NCBI GenBank assembly: GCA_016931955.1
Contig: JAFGDV010000036.1
Location: 1 to 45,205 of the forward strand
Source: Candidatus Altarchaeota archaeon
GTDB lineage: Archaea > Altiarchaeota > Altiarchaeia > IMC4 > QMZM01
DNA: 45,205 nucleotides
Direction of reading: 5' to 3'
Positions 34,483 to 43,496 of this stretch are shown one piece after another (position 1 is the first letter of the stretch; the number at the start of each line of letters is the position of its first letter). Both the position numbers and the translations under genes were made by a program. Below the pieces are notes generated by a model. That model made no database searches, had not been told where the DNA came from, and worked only from the letters and a program-made list of their open reading frames with translations.

Positions 34483-35583
34483 TCAGTATTCTGGCATCTT
34501 AGCCCTGCACAGCCATATAGAAGACATGGATGACAAGATAACAGCACCAATGATGGCTGAAAATACCTCAAAACTCAGGATCTGTGGAACGGACTCGTAG
34601 CCGAAGAATGCTATGATGATCCCGATGGTCAGATTAGCGTTGAATAAAATAGCTGTGTACTTTGCCTTCTCTGGGATAAAAAACCTGCCGGCAAGATACG
34701 TTCCAGCATACTTCGCCGCAAAACAGATCACAAAAAAAACCAGCAGCAGAGGCAGGTTGTTGAGAAGCGACCAGAATTTAATCCTCAAACCCACCCAGAA
34801 AAAGAATACAGGAGCGAAGAAACCAAAGACTATGCCCCTCAACTTCATCTCCAGGTTCTCGTGCTGGACGACGATCTCAGAGGTGATCATGCCAGTCAAG
34901 AACGCAAGTATCGCCGCCTCAAAACCAGCCTGCTCTGAGATAACCGCCACAGCAAGAAGCAACAGCAAGATGATCTTGAATTCAAACTCTGCAACGTTCC
35001 CTTTATAATAGCGAAATATCTTCCCACCCAGAAACGGGAAGAGCTTGGCGAACAGAAAGAGCCCGCCTATAAGAAACAAGATAAACACGGGATTTGGGGT
35101 GAAAAAAACGCTCAAAACAGAAATGCCTAAAATCTCCGTCATCATGGCTGAGGAAAGGATTAATTTCCTGTCCTCTGTCATATCCCCCGCCTGTCTCAGG
35201 ATAGGGTACACTATGGATATCGAGGTAGTAGACAAGGCTATAGCAACCAATGAGGCTTGTTTAGCTTCCATCAACAGGATAGATTGCAGAAATCCAAAGA
35301 CAAACAAGAAAGGGAAAAAGAACGATGCAGATCCGATCACAAGGCTGGGTTTGAATCTCTTCTGCAGTTGGTCGAAGTCAATCTCTAAGCCTGCAACGTA
35401 CATCAGTGTGAGTATTCCAAGGTCAGCTAATACCTCAACGATTTCCACCTCAGTGAAGTCTATGAAATGCCCTGCAATCATGCCCGCAAAAAGCTCTAAT
35501 ATCGCCGTCGTAAAACCCAATTCAAGGGCTATGAAACCGCTGAACACTATCAATGCGCTCATTATGATGATCTCATCCCTCAT
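34483..35583 (-). CDS. CPA2-family cation:proton antiporter
   Basis: The 366-residue product is a membrane protein of about 11-12 helices with LADLGILTLMYVAGLEIDFDQL, the LLFLAGLE-like signature of the CPA2 (Kef/NapA-like) family. A later segment EQAGFEAAILAFLTGMI corresponds to the second family core. No RCK or TrkA-N regulatory domain is attached, so it is a core-only Na+/H+ or K+/H+ exchanger. Its ATG overlaps the deoxyhypusine synthase stop by 4 bp. Confidence 0.88.
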   Translation of the reverse strand: MRDEIIIMSALIVFSGFIALELGFTTAILELFAGMIAGHFIDFTEVEIVEVLADLGILTLMYVAGLEIDFDQLQKRFKPSLVIGSASFFFPFLFVFGFLQSILLMEAKQASLVAIALSTTSISIVYPILRQAGDMTEDRKLILSSAMMTEILGISVLSVFFTPNPVFILFLIGGLFLFAKLFPFLGGKIFRYYKGNVAEFEFKIILLLLLAVAVISEQAGFEAAILAFLTGMITSEIVVQHENLEMKLRGIVFGFFAPVFFFWVGLRIKFWSLLNNLPLLLVFFVICFAAKYAGTYLAGRFFIPEKAKYTAILFNANLTIGIIIAFFGYESVPQILSFEVFSAIIGAVILSSMSSIWLCRAKMPEY

Positions 35584-36509
35584 TCCAGCCTCCTCAGTAA
35601 AGCAGACAACATGAAGGGCAGGATAAGGGTCGCATCACCCTCTATCGTAACATGATCGGCACCCTCCTTTACCTTCCCCCAGGATATTCCTTCCCTGATA
35701 CGCGCCCCCGAAAGGCTTCCATCAAACTCCTGAGCGGTCGTCACATAGACGGCGTAATCCAAGCCCTCTTTGAACTGATTCCACCAGAGGGTGTGGTGTT
35801 TCGAGATGCCTCCGCCTATGATTAATGCCCCAGTCTTCTTCGATTCAAAGACTATGTCGGAGAGCTTCTGCTCATCCTGGAATAGATCAATCTCTAGGTC
35901 CCTGTGTTTTTGCCAGAAAAACCACAGCTGCGATCCTACAGCACCGTCCATTATGCCCGGAATGAATACTGGAATCTGGTTCTTCCACGACCAGTAGACG
36001 ATAGAGCTTTCCTTTTTTTCTTCCTTCTCCAGACGCCTGCCGATCTCCCATACCAGCTCATACGTTGGCAGGTCTTTTTTCTGAGAGTATATATCCTCTA
36101 TTATCGGCTGAAGTTTTTCTTCTAGGATTATGCCATAGCTTTCATTGGGTATGAAGATGTTGCCAAGCCTGTTAATGCCCTTCTTATGCAGTTCACGGTC
36201 ATCTACGGTAAAGCTCCCATTGTAGTAGTCCTGCCATATCCTGGCGAGGTCGTGGTCCAGGGTTCCCGTTGTGGTAATAACCACATCAGCCAGTTTTCTC
36301 TTCAGGATCTCCTTTATGACGCCGCGGGTTCCAGTAGCGATCACACATGCTGGGAAAGACAGAAAGCAGGTGCATTCTTCCCTATTCATCCTCTCAAGGA
36401 TGTCGACGCCCACAGCAAATTTTTTCGCTGTAAAACCCCCAGATAGGCTCATTTCCCTGACGAGGTCGTCCACGTCCCCACTTAATTCGATATCCCTAAT
36501 CGGCTTCAT
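35580..36509 (-). CDS. dys: Deoxyhypusine synthase
   Basis: This enzyme uses spermidine and NAD+ to modify a lysine of archaeal aIF5A. The 309-residue product has the active-site lysine K237 in GGGISKHH, ITTTGTLDHDLAR near residues 79-90, and a later EFDGSLSGARIREGISWGK. The length fits the archaeal family. aIF5A itself is not in the window. The antiporter gene overlaps it by 4 bp. Confidence 0.95.
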   Translation of the reverse strand: MKPIRDIELSGDVDDLVREMSLSGGFTAKKFAVGVDILERMNREECTCFLSFPACVIATGTRGVIKEILKRKLADVVITTTGTLDHDLARIWQDYYNGSFTVDDRELHKKGINRLGNIFIPNESYGIILEEKLQPIIEDIYSQKKDLPTYELVWEIGRRLEKEEKKESSIVYWSWKNQIPVFIPGIMDGAVGSQLWFFWQKHRDLEIDLFQDEQKLSDIVFESKKTGALIIGGGISKHHTLWWNQFKEGLDYAVYVTTAQEFDGSLSGARIREGISWGKVKEGADHVTIEGDATLILPFMLSALLRRLE

Positions 36510-36564
36510 CGTCTTTTAAAATACAATAGGATAATAGTATCTAATAGTATCAAAGAGATTTAAG

Positions 36565-37137
36565 ATGACAGACCCCATGACGAGGTTCCTTAAGCTGCCA
36601 TTAGAGGGCAAGATCATCGTCTTCACTGTATTGTTTTTCATCCTCCTTGGTATGGGGGTTTTGTTTGAGCGTGACACCATCACCGGGCTCATAAACGCCT
36701 ACGGTCTGGTGGGTCTGTTCTCTGTTGCCTTGATCGGTTCCACGGTTTTCCTCCCCTTCCTTGTGGAGGGCTTATTCCCATTCCTCCTAGCGTCCGGTAT
36801 CGATCCCTTCACCATCGTGGGCATAGCGACCTTCGGCGCATTGCTTGGAACCTGCATCAACTATTTTCTGGGCTTTGTCGGCTCAAGCATCATAGAACAG
36901 AAGGTCGACCATGGCAGGATAGAACAAGCGAAGCAGTTGATGAACAAGTACGGGGGGTTTGGTCTCTTCATTGTCATAGCGATGCCGCTTCCAACTATAC
37001 CTGTTGATCCAATAACAGTCATCCCAGGGATCACGAGGATGAGGTTCATAGAGTTCGCATTAACCGTAGCTGCCGCAAAACTGGTTAAGTATGCATTCTA
37101 TGCAGGCATCTTCGAGATCATCAACAGCCTACTGTAA
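36565..37137 (+). CDS. VTT/DedA-family membrane protein
   Basis: The 190-residue product has five to six hydrophobic segments. A GSTVFLPFLVEGLFPFLLAS entry and AMPLPTIPVDPITVIPGITRMRF match the VTT (SNARE-associated/DedA) fold, whose members act in lipid flipping or membrane homeostasis. The upstream region is AT-rich with no clear ribosome site. It precedes a zinc-ribbon membrane protein, 31 nt away. Confidence 0.8.
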   Translation: MTDPMTRFLKLPLEGKIIVFTVLFFILLGMGVLFERDTITGLINAYGLVGLFSVALIGSTVFLPFLVEGLFPFLLASGIDPFTIVGIATFGALLGTCINYFLGFVGSSIIEQKVDHGRIEQAKQLMNKYGGFGLFIVIAMPLPTIPVDPITVIPGITRMRFIEFALTVAAAKLVKYAFYAGIFEIINSLL

Positions 37138-37168
37138 TATTTACGCTCAACCCCAAATAGATTACACA

Positions 37169-37633
37169 ATGATTAGGAAGATACTTGCTATCACAGTAGG
37201 TGCAGCAATTTATCCGCTGTCGTTCTGGATCCTGTTCCTGGGCCCTATGATGTCTGGTTTCGTTGCGGGATGGATCGCTAAGACAAAGCCGAAAGAAGGC
37301 TTCATCCTAGGTGTGGTCTCAGCGTTTCTTGGTTTCCTCATCCTAGTGCACGCATTAGACGTCTTCAACATAGGGATCATCACCCTCTCAGACGTCCTGT
37401 TCTTCTGGATATTCATGCTATGGAATCTCTTCGGGTTCCTCCTTGCAGGAGTAGGCGGCGTATTGGGTTCACTGCTTTCTAAACCCGTTGAAGCCTTGAA
37501 GGAGACTAAAAAACCCCTGAAGGATTTCAAGGAACCTGCTGCAGAGGTATACTTGGTCTGCCCCAGCTGCGGACACAGCAATTCAGAGGAAGATGAATAC
37601 TGCAAATCCTGCGGAACCCGGCTTGTGGGATGA
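37169..37633 (+). CDS. Membrane protein with C-terminal zinc ribbon
   Basis: The 154-residue product has four membrane helices (about 1-110) and a C-terminal zinc ribbon with CPSCGH and YCKSCG (four Cys). The ATG at 37169 is better than an upstream frame start, which would overlap the VTT gene; GTAATATTTAC at 37133-37143 may be the TATA box. The last 41 bp overlap the SpoIIM-like gene. The membrane part is an uncharacterised type. Confidence 0.72.
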   Translation: MIRKILAITVGAAIYPLSFWILFLGPMMSGFVAGWIAKTKPKEGFILGVVSAFLGFLILVHALDVFNIGIITLSDVLFFWIFMLWNLFGFLLAGVGGVLGSLLSKPVEALKETKKPLKDFKEPAAEVYLVCPSCGHSNSEEDEYCKSCGTRLVG

Positions 37634-38243
37634 GATCCAGATAGAGGATGAGTGGGTGGGTATCCCAGAGAAGAGGCCTAACCCAGTGGTGGCTGCTTTA
37701 AAGGATATCCTGGTATTAATCGAGGTCTGCGCAATCGCCTACGCCATAGGTATCGCTCCAGGATACGTCCTCTTCGAGGAAAGCACCAATATCCTGAACC
37801 CCCTGCTAGGGAGCATAAAAAACGAGTTCGGCATGAAGGAATCGACATACCAGCTTGCCGTCGCCATATTCTTGAACAACACGAGAAGCACGCTCCTGAT
37901 ACTCCTGAGCGGGACCCTGCTCTTCATACCATTGCTTACGTTAATGTTCAACGGCTTTCTCACCGGCTTCGTCCTGAGGATGGTCCTCGAGCAAGGGCGC
38001 TCCATCACCTTCTTCATCCTCGGCATCCTACCGCATGGAATATTCGAGCTCCCAGCAGTATTCATCTCAGCTGCAATCGGGCTCAGAATAGGCCTATCCT
38101 ACCTGTTCCCTAGAGGCAAAAGGGTTGTGGAAGTAAGCCAAAGCATTAGGAATGCGGGGATTATCTACCTCCTAGTTGTACTCCCCCTCCTGCTCTTGGC
38201 CGCATTCATAGAAGCCTACATCTCAACTGCATTGATCCTGTAG
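37593..38243 (+). CDS. Stage II sporulation protein M-like membrane protein
   Basis: The 216-residue product has an N-terminal soluble stretch and about six membrane helices. The segment ILPHGIFELPAVFISAAIGLRIG is the hallmark of the SpoIIM family, which is common in archaea and not tied to sporulation; it may act in membrane remodelling or transport. The ATG at 37593 has an AGAGGA site 4-5 nt upstream and lies inside the zinc-ribbon gene; a start at a later GTG is possible but lacks such a site. Confidence 0.82.
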   Translation: MNTANPAEPGLWDEIQIEDEWVGIPEKRPNPVVAALKDILVLIEVCAIAYAIGIAPGYVLFEESTNILNPLLGSIKNEFGMKESTYQLAVAIFLNNTRSTLLILLSGTLLFIPLLTLMFNGFLTGFVLRMVLEQGRSITFFILGILPHGIFELPAVFISAAIGLRIGLSYLFPRGKRVVEVSQSIRNAGIIYLLVVLPLLLLAAFIEAYISTALIL

Positions 38244-38301
38244 AGCATAACTGAGGGGAGTCGTATGCCTTTTATTTACTTGAATCAATAGATAAACAAG
38301 A

Positions 38302-38709
38302 ATGTTAAAGACGAAACAAGAGACTAAAACACAAAAAAAGGCAAGCAACGGCAGACTCCTCCCGCAGAGACAGCTTAAGGACATAAAAAAGGAGGTTGGA
38401 GAGGATACGAAGGCCCTTCTCTTGGCTGCGAAAACCTCCTTGGGGGAAAAACCTGCTGGGATGAAGCAGATATCCTTAAGAGACCTAGAGGAACCCCAAG
38501 AAAAACCAACCAACGTTGAAGCTACAGAATCAGAGATCATAAACGTTAAAAGCATCCCTGACAGGGGTTCATTAATCGAAGTCAGGGACTTCAATGAACT
38601 GAGGAAGGTGGGTAAGGCTTTTAGGTTCATAAACTGCTACGAAGACGAAAAACAGAGGGTGTATTTTGTAGGCGACTATTTTTATAGGGTAGACAAGAAG
38701 CTGCGATGA
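38302..38709 (+). CDS. Hypothetical protein with charged N terminus
   Basis: The 135-residue product has a Lys/Gln-rich disordered N-terminal half (about 1-85) and a compact C-terminal half with IEVRDFNELRKVGKAFRFI and VYFVGDYFYRVDKKLR. No membrane segment or signal peptide is seen. CTTTTATTTAC centred 28 nt before the ATG fits a leaderless transcript. Its stop overlaps the next ATG by 4 bp. Family not recognised. Confidence 0.65.
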   Translation: MLKTKQETKTQKKASNGRLLPQRQLKDIKKEVGEDTKALLLAAKTSLGEKPAGMKQISLRDLEEPQEKPTNVEATESEIINVKSIPDRGSLIEVRDFNELRKVGKAFRFINCYEDEKQRVYFVGDYFYRVDKKLR

Positions 38710-39170
38710 AAAACAAGGTGCTGGTTGGGGGATTAATCCTCCTCTTATCATTGAACACAGGATGCGTTGGCATGGAGGGACTCCAGGATTTCTTGGGTGG
38801 GGGGAAACCGGCTGAAACAACCACGACCACATATAGTTCAACTTCGTCCACGACGACCTTGACCGATGAAACGACCACAACCTCCACTTCAACCTCTACC
38901 TCGACGTCGACTTCTACTTCTACTACTTCGACCACCTTCATGTATGTTAAATGCGAACGCCAGTGGGGTCAAAAAGCTAGGGATGAATGCTACCGCGACC
39001 TTGCATTGGAGAGGAAGAACCCAGAGATATGCTTCCTAGTGCAATTGAAGAGCTTCCGAGACAACTGCTTCCACAGCGTGGCATTGGAAACCAAAGACAC
39101 TGCACTCTGCAACTACGTCATGGACAACATCCAACGAGAGCGCTGCTACACCTACACACAACAAGAATAG
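38706..39170 (+). CDS. Lipoprotein with Thr linker and Cys repeats
   Basis: The 154-residue product has a lipoprotein signal (Cys20), a Thr/Ser-rich linker (about 38-76) and a helical Cys-repeat domain, with units like ARDECYRDLALERKNPEIC, FRDNCFHSVALETKDTALC and RERCYTY. The repeat (RD-x-CY-x2-LA-x4-N/D-x2-xC) resembles the C-terminal lipoprotein at 44659. Such helical Cys repeats occur in several archaeal lineages; their function is unknown. It overlaps the preceding gene by 4 bp. Confidence 0.75.
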   Translation: MKNKVLVGGLILLLSLNTGCVGMEGLQDFLGGGKPAETTTTTYSSTSSTTTLTDETTTTSTSTSTSTSTSTSTTSTTFMYVKCERQWGQKARDECYRDLALERKNPEICFLVQLKSFRDNCFHSVALETKDTALCNYVMDNIQRERCYTYTQQE

Positions 39171-39176
39171 CTGTAG

Positions 39177-42100
39177 TCAAGAGGCTGTGCTGCGACTATT
39201 CTTTCTTCTTTTCAATAAGAGTAATACTAGTATGACGACCAATAGCAGGGCTGCGACCAAGATAAGGTTTAGGTCAAAGCCCCCTACTATAGATTCTCTC
39301 TTCGGCGTCTCATCAGCCGCAATCCGCTGCCTGATTTCCTCAGGGAGCTCAGGTCTGTCGTCGAAAGACATGTTCTGCAGGCGTTCAGGCGACCAGTCTC
39401 CTGTCTCTTCTACATCGGAGACCTTATTATCATCTATGTCGACCGACTCACAGTATGGGTCAGTCCAATTCACCTCTTCACAGTAGTTCCAGACCGCCGG
39501 CCCGAGGTCTACGGTAACCATAAGCTCACCTGTTGAGCCGTTGAATATGTTAAGCCATCTCACTCCGCTGTGCATGGGCACGACCAGCGTGAACATTGTG
39601 TCCTCCGAGAATACTCGGACTGGGCTGCCTTCTGAGTCTGCCATGGTGACCCTCGGGTCTGAGAACGTGAATCTGTCAATCTCTCTCCCTTCTGCGGACG
39701 CCGTCAAACCGACGAAGTCTGTCATCCACATCCCAAGGTCAGGGTGGTTGGGAACTACTCTTGACATTATTCCCCTCATCTTCCCCTGCCTGAATTCGAC
39801 GTAGCTTATTATCCCCTTTGAGCCGCCGCTCGGCCAGTTAGAGAAGACGTGGTTTATCCGTCTGACGTCGGCTTCCTTGAAGACTGAGTCTGCTGCGTTA
39901 GCCCGCATGACGTCGCTTCTCGGCGTGTCGCTGTCGTACCTGTACTTGTCTTTCGAGCAGGTGACTGTGCCGTTTTCGTCGACGTTCCTTATCTGCCTGC
40001 ATGTTCCATTAGTCCAACCCTCTGAGGCTGCTGTGTTCATGCAGTCGCTCAGCGAATTCCATATGTTTGGCTTAGTGCCCGCCCTGCTGTACGCTGTGTC
40101 GCCGCAGTATTCGTCAGTGAGTCCCAAGAGCGAGTGACCGAACTCGTGTATTATCACCGCACCCTGGTTTTGGTACTCCGACTGGAAGTGAGATGTTGGC
40201 CCGAATCCTGAGCATCCTCGTATGTCTGGGTTGGTGTATATTATTCCTGCAGAGTCTGCGAAGGACGCATGTTCCCAGAAGTGGTCTGGCTCGTATGCAA
40301 AGCATCCGCAGCCGAAGCCCAATGTCAGGGCGCAGGTGAACGAGCAGGCGTAGACCCAGTCGTGGTAGGCTTTTTCTCCTGGCAGCCAGCCTTTGCAGCC
40401 GATGCATAGGTAACCTTCAGGGCCTTCGGGGTCGTAGCAGCTGTCGGCGTCGCTGGTGGCGTCTCCTTTTCCGCCCCTGTAGAGGTAGAAGTTGAACATG
40501 TCTTCGTAGCCTGCGTGTATAGGCCTGATCGATATGGCGTCGAGTTCCAAGAACCGGGCTCTTATCGCCTCCTTTATGCGGGCTTCGAAGCCGGTCCAGT
40601 TGCTGCCCCAGTCTTCTTCCGGCACGAAGACCACGTCAATGTATCCGTCGTTGGGTCTGCCTTTTATCCTCAACGGCACTATCTTTGAGTCGCACCAAGT
40701 GCATTCCACACATTCACTGCATTTTCCGCCGCAGTCTATGCCAAGTTCGCCAAATCCTTGATACAGGTCAGCGCAGTCGCATGCGTCGTCTACGCCGTCG
40801 CCGTCTATGTCGTCGACTGCTGGAGAGCAACACTGACTGCAGCCTTTGGTGCCTTCGTCGCTCCAGCCCGGGGATCTGCTGCATATGTTGTCTCTTCCGG
40901 TGTTGTCTGTGCCCTGATTGTGGACGTCATTTGAGTTGTTGCATACCGTGTTCTCCTCAAGGCGGTTTCTGTTGCTCGTCGGGTCTATGTAGATCCCTCC
41001 CCCAGTGTCCCTTATCGTGTTCCCTCTTATCGTGTTTTCGTCTGATGACTCCTCCACTGTTATGCCCTTGACCGACGCTGGGCCATTGCCTCCGGTTATC
41101 GTGTTGCCTTCGAGGGTGTTGGAATCCGACATATAAAATTGTATTCCTGCTATCTCATAGTCTGTTATCTCGCCTACATCCTTGACGAGGGTGCCGCTTG
41201 ACAGGTATATGTACACCCCCCTGTCGCATCCCCTCAGATTGCCCTGCTCTACCAAGGTGTCGCTGCTTTTCTCGACCGAGATGCAGTCCCTCTCCAGGTC
41301 AGTCACCTGACCGCTTATGAGTCTAATGTCGGTTGAATTGATGACTGCTATCCCATGATAGGCTTCTCTGACGCTTGGGTTTGTGAATTCGACGTTCCTT
41401 GAATCCATTACAATTATTCCATCAGAATTTGTCCCACTGTTGTCTACCTCGACTCCTGAGAACGTTGAATCCCGTACATTACATAGTATCAGTTCACTGT
41501 ATCTCCTGTCTGCCGGATATGCTATGTTAAGCCCACTTGTATCGTGGTAGTAGCCTATTTTCCGGCCGCCGCTGCCTTTATTTGATTCAGGTATGCTGTT
41601 ATCGCATCTTGCGTTCGTGTACAATGAGTACTGTCTTCCTTCGATTTCGTTTGTAGTGAACTTGTTGTCCCAGACGCCGCCTTCCAAGTAGACGCCATAT
41701 ACATCATTCGGCACTATCGTGTTATCGCTGACGTTGTTGCTCCTCGACGGCATGTATCCGCCCCTCATCACGAGCCCATAATCATTGTTTCTTATTCCAT
41801 TGAAGAAGAGCCTGCTGTGTGATGCCCCATCCATCAGCACACCCGTCCCATAGTTTTCTACGCCACAGTCCCGCAGCTCCACGTTCACTTTGTTCTTTAT
41901 TTCAACTCCGACTCCGCTGCCTGAGCCAGTTATCCAGTGGCCGTCGCAGTCCAGCGTCACGTGGCTTGCTCCGAAGGAGAGGCCGTCAGGTGAGTTGATG
42001 CTTCTTGTGAGCGTGATTGTCCCATAGTCTCCTGACGAGAGCGCGTCCCTGAGCCCAGAGGATGAGCTTACCGACGTCATGGCGTCTGCAGTGCATGTGG

Positions 42101-43073
42101 TCTCACACCATGTCACATCAGAATCTGAGTTCCAGTTGTAGATGAGGTCGCAGATGTTTTCTCTCAATGTGTTCCCACTAGACTTCGCGTAGGGGCTCGT
42201 GTAGATGTCTGCCACCGTGTTCCTGCAGAGCCTGTTTTCCTCGATCCTCGTGTTCTTGTTGCCTGCTAGGTAGACGCCTTCCTGGTTTTCGGTTATCGTG
42301 TTCTTCAGCAGCCTGTTGCCGTCTGAGCCGTCCGCTACCTCCCCTGTCGCATTATTTAGTCTCCCCCCGCCGAGCCAGATTCCTGCTGCATTCTCTCTGA
42401 TGGTGTTGTTCTCGATGAGGCTGTTTTTCGCGGAATATGCTGCTATCCCCGCCTCGAATCCCTCTATGGTACAGTTCCGTATCGTGTTACCGGAGCCGCG
42501 CAGGTCTACTCCGTAGTAGAATTCCAGTCCTACGCCGAAGCCGCTGATCTTATGGCCTTGACAGTCTAATACTACGTTACTAGCATCGAAGAGGATGCAT
42601 GTCCCTGTAGTGCTTGACAGGTCTCGTCCTACTTTAACCTCTGTCTTTCCACCCTTAATCTCGTCTGTGCAGCTTTTACATGAGGTGCAGCCAATCTCGG
42701 CTGGTGGTCTTACCACATAGGACAGCGTCGTCGTTGGGGTGCTTAATCTTGCTGTGGTCGTGGTCGTCGTCGCCTTTCCTCCCTCCATGAAACAGTACTT
42801 CGGCGTCATTATGAGGGCCACCGCAGTCTGCGAGGTATAGTAGCCGCAGACTTCTTTGCTGCATTTCACGGGGTTCTTGTATGAGTTCTTCGCCTGCGCT
42901 TCAGTCATGCACTCGCAGCCGCCCGAGCATTTGATGAGCGTCGTAGTAGTGGTCGTGGTCGTCGTCACTATCGGGATGAACGTGATCTTCGGAGTCGTTA
43001 TGAACGGATACTGTGCGCACACAAAAGAGACGAACAAAAGAATAACAACTGCTGAGAGAATCTTCTTATCCAA
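39177..43073 (-). CDS. Anchored beta-helix protein with M64-type metalloprotease
   Basis: The 1298-residue product has a signal peptide (about 1-20), a Thr stretch (about 37-45) and a Cys-rich region, then two right-handed parallel beta-helix regions (about 130-330 and 340-745) with repeated N-x-I/V-x-N-T-I motifs. A DDIDGDGVDDAC calcium-type segment follows. The protease domain (about 815-1080) has HEFGHSLLGLTDEY (H976, E977, H980), the M64 signature. A C-terminal membrane helix (about 1268-1287) ends in a basic tail. It is probably a cell-surface glycan-binding or glycan-processing protease. The start is TTG at 43073, with a GGTGA site. Confidence 0.85.
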   Translation of the reverse strand: MDKKILSAVVILLFVSFVCAQYPFITTPKITFIPIVTTTTTTTTTLIKCSGGCECMTEAQAKNSYKNPVKCSKEVCGYYTSQTAVALIMTPKYCFMEGGKATTTTTTARLSTPTTTLSYVVRPPAEIGCTSCKSCTDEIKGGKTEVKVGRDLSSTTGTCILFDASNVVLDCQGHKISGFGVGLEFYYGVDLRGSGNTIRNCTIEGFEAGIAAYSAKNSLIENNTIRENAAGIWLGGGRLNNATGEVADGSDGNRLLKNTITENQEGVYLAGNKNTRIEENRLCRNTVADIYTSPYAKSSGNTLRENICDLIYNWNSDSDVTWCETTCTADAMTSVSSSSGLRDALSSGDYGTITLTRSINSPDGLSFGASHVTLDCDGHWITGSGSGVGVEIKNKVNVELRDCGVENYGTGVLMDGASHSRLFFNGIRNNDYGLVMRGGYMPSRSNNVSDNTIVPNDVYGVYLEGGVWDNKFTTNEIEGRQYSLYTNARCDNSIPESNKGSGGRKIGYYHDTSGLNIAYPADRRYSELILCNVRDSTFSGVEVDNSGTNSDGIIVMDSRNVEFTNPSVREAYHGIAVINSTDIRLISGQVTDLERDCISVEKSSDTLVEQGNLRGCDRGVYIYLSSGTLVKDVGEITDYEIAGIQFYMSDSNTLEGNTITGGNGPASVKGITVEESSDENTIRGNTIRDTGGGIYIDPTSNRNRLEENTVCNNSNDVHNQGTDNTGRDNICSRSPGWSDEGTKGCSQCCSPAVDDIDGDGVDDACDCADLYQGFGELGIDCGGKCSECVECTWCDSKIVPLRIKGRPNDGYIDVVFVPEEDWGSNWTGFEARIKEAIRARFLELDAISIRPIHAGYEDMFNFYLYRGGKGDATSDADSCYDPEGPEGYLCIGCKGWLPGEKAYHDWVYACSFTCALTLGFGCGCFAYEPDHFWEHASFADSAGIIYTNPDIRGCSGFGPTSHFQSEYQNQGAVIIHEFGHSLLGLTDEYCGDTAYSRAGTKPNIWNSLSDCMNTAASEGWTNGTCRQIRNVDENGTVTCSKDKYRYDSDTPRSDVMRANAADSVFKEADVRRINHVFSNWPSGGSKGIISYVEFRQGKMRGIMSRVVPNHPDLGMWMTDFVGLTASAEGREIDRFTFSDPRVTMADSEGSPVRVFSEDTMFTLVVPMHSGVRWLNIFNGSTGELMVTVDLGPAVWNYCEEVNWTDPYCESVDIDDNKVSDVEETGDWSPERLQNMSFDDRPELPEEIRQRIAADETPKRESIVGGFDLNLILVAALLLVVILVLLLLKRRKNSRSTAS

Positions 43074-43180
43074 TTAACTCACCCCATATAACTTAGGTGG
43101 AGTATATTAAATAGCAGAAAAAAAAACTAAACATCCCAGAAGAAACCGCCAATCAGCAGAGCCACTAAGCGACATCAGGA

Positions 43181-43257
43181 AGCGCATGTGGCTCCCTGGT
43201 GTCAACTGACAGAGGCAGTTGCTGGGGAAGGAAATGTCTTTGTTTGCCACATGCGTG
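43181..43257. ncRNA. Structured RNA candidate
   Basis: A perfect 10-bp stem is formed by CGCATGTGGC (43183-43192) and GCCACATGCG (43246-43255), plus one flanking G-U pair. Inside it TCCCTGG (43193-43199) pairs with CTGGGGA (43222-43228) and CAACTG (43203-43208) pairs with CAGTTG (43216-43221), with an ACAGAGG loop. A 17-nt single strand remains on the 3' side. No ACA box or C/D boxes are evident, so the class is unknown. The strand is uncertain because the stem is symmetric. Confidence 0.5.
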
Positions 43258-43359
43258 TAGATCTGTGTTGTTTTAAAGTCTTTATGTCCGCTTTTGATTT
43301 TTACTTCTTCAATAAGTTTGCTTATTAAGCAGCATTTTTCTGGTGAATAATTTTTACTG

Positions 43360-43404
43360 CTCTCCTCTATGGTGATTAGGGAGAGTGTATAAATCTCGTT
43401 TTTT
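43360..43404 (+). terminator. Hairpin with T-run
   Basis: CTCTCC (43360-43365) pairs with GGAGAG (43380-43385), followed about 14 nt later by a T6 run at 43399-43404. This looks like a terminator for upstream RNA on the plus strand, for example the structured RNA. Confidence 0.35.
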
Positions 43405-43465
43405 CCCCATTTTATGGTTTAAACAAGTGTTTATCCCGCTTAATTGAGTCCGCTCTGATAGAAAG

Positions 43466-43475
43466 AATTTATATG
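43466..43475 (+). promoter_or_regulatory. TATA box of the VTT-like gene
   Basis: AATTTATATG is centred about 27 nt before the ATG at 43497, supporting a leaderless start there. Confidence 0.55.
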
Positions 43476-43496
43476 CGAGCGTTAAATAATCTGACT

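Larger units (their letters stand above)
43074..43496. other. AT-rich non-coding region
   Basis: No gene is visible in these 423 bases. Minus-strand TTTAATATAC at 43102-43111 is a TATA candidate for the protease gene. The structured RNA candidate is at 43181-43257, a small hairpin AATAAG/CTTATT at 43311-43326, and a hairpin with T-run at 43360-43404. TTTATATG at 43468-43475 is the promoter of the next gene. Confidence 0.5.

Noticed and set aside
43181-43257. Tried the stem structure as an H/ACA guide
   Set aside because: No ACA follows the closing stem on either strand at the expected distance.
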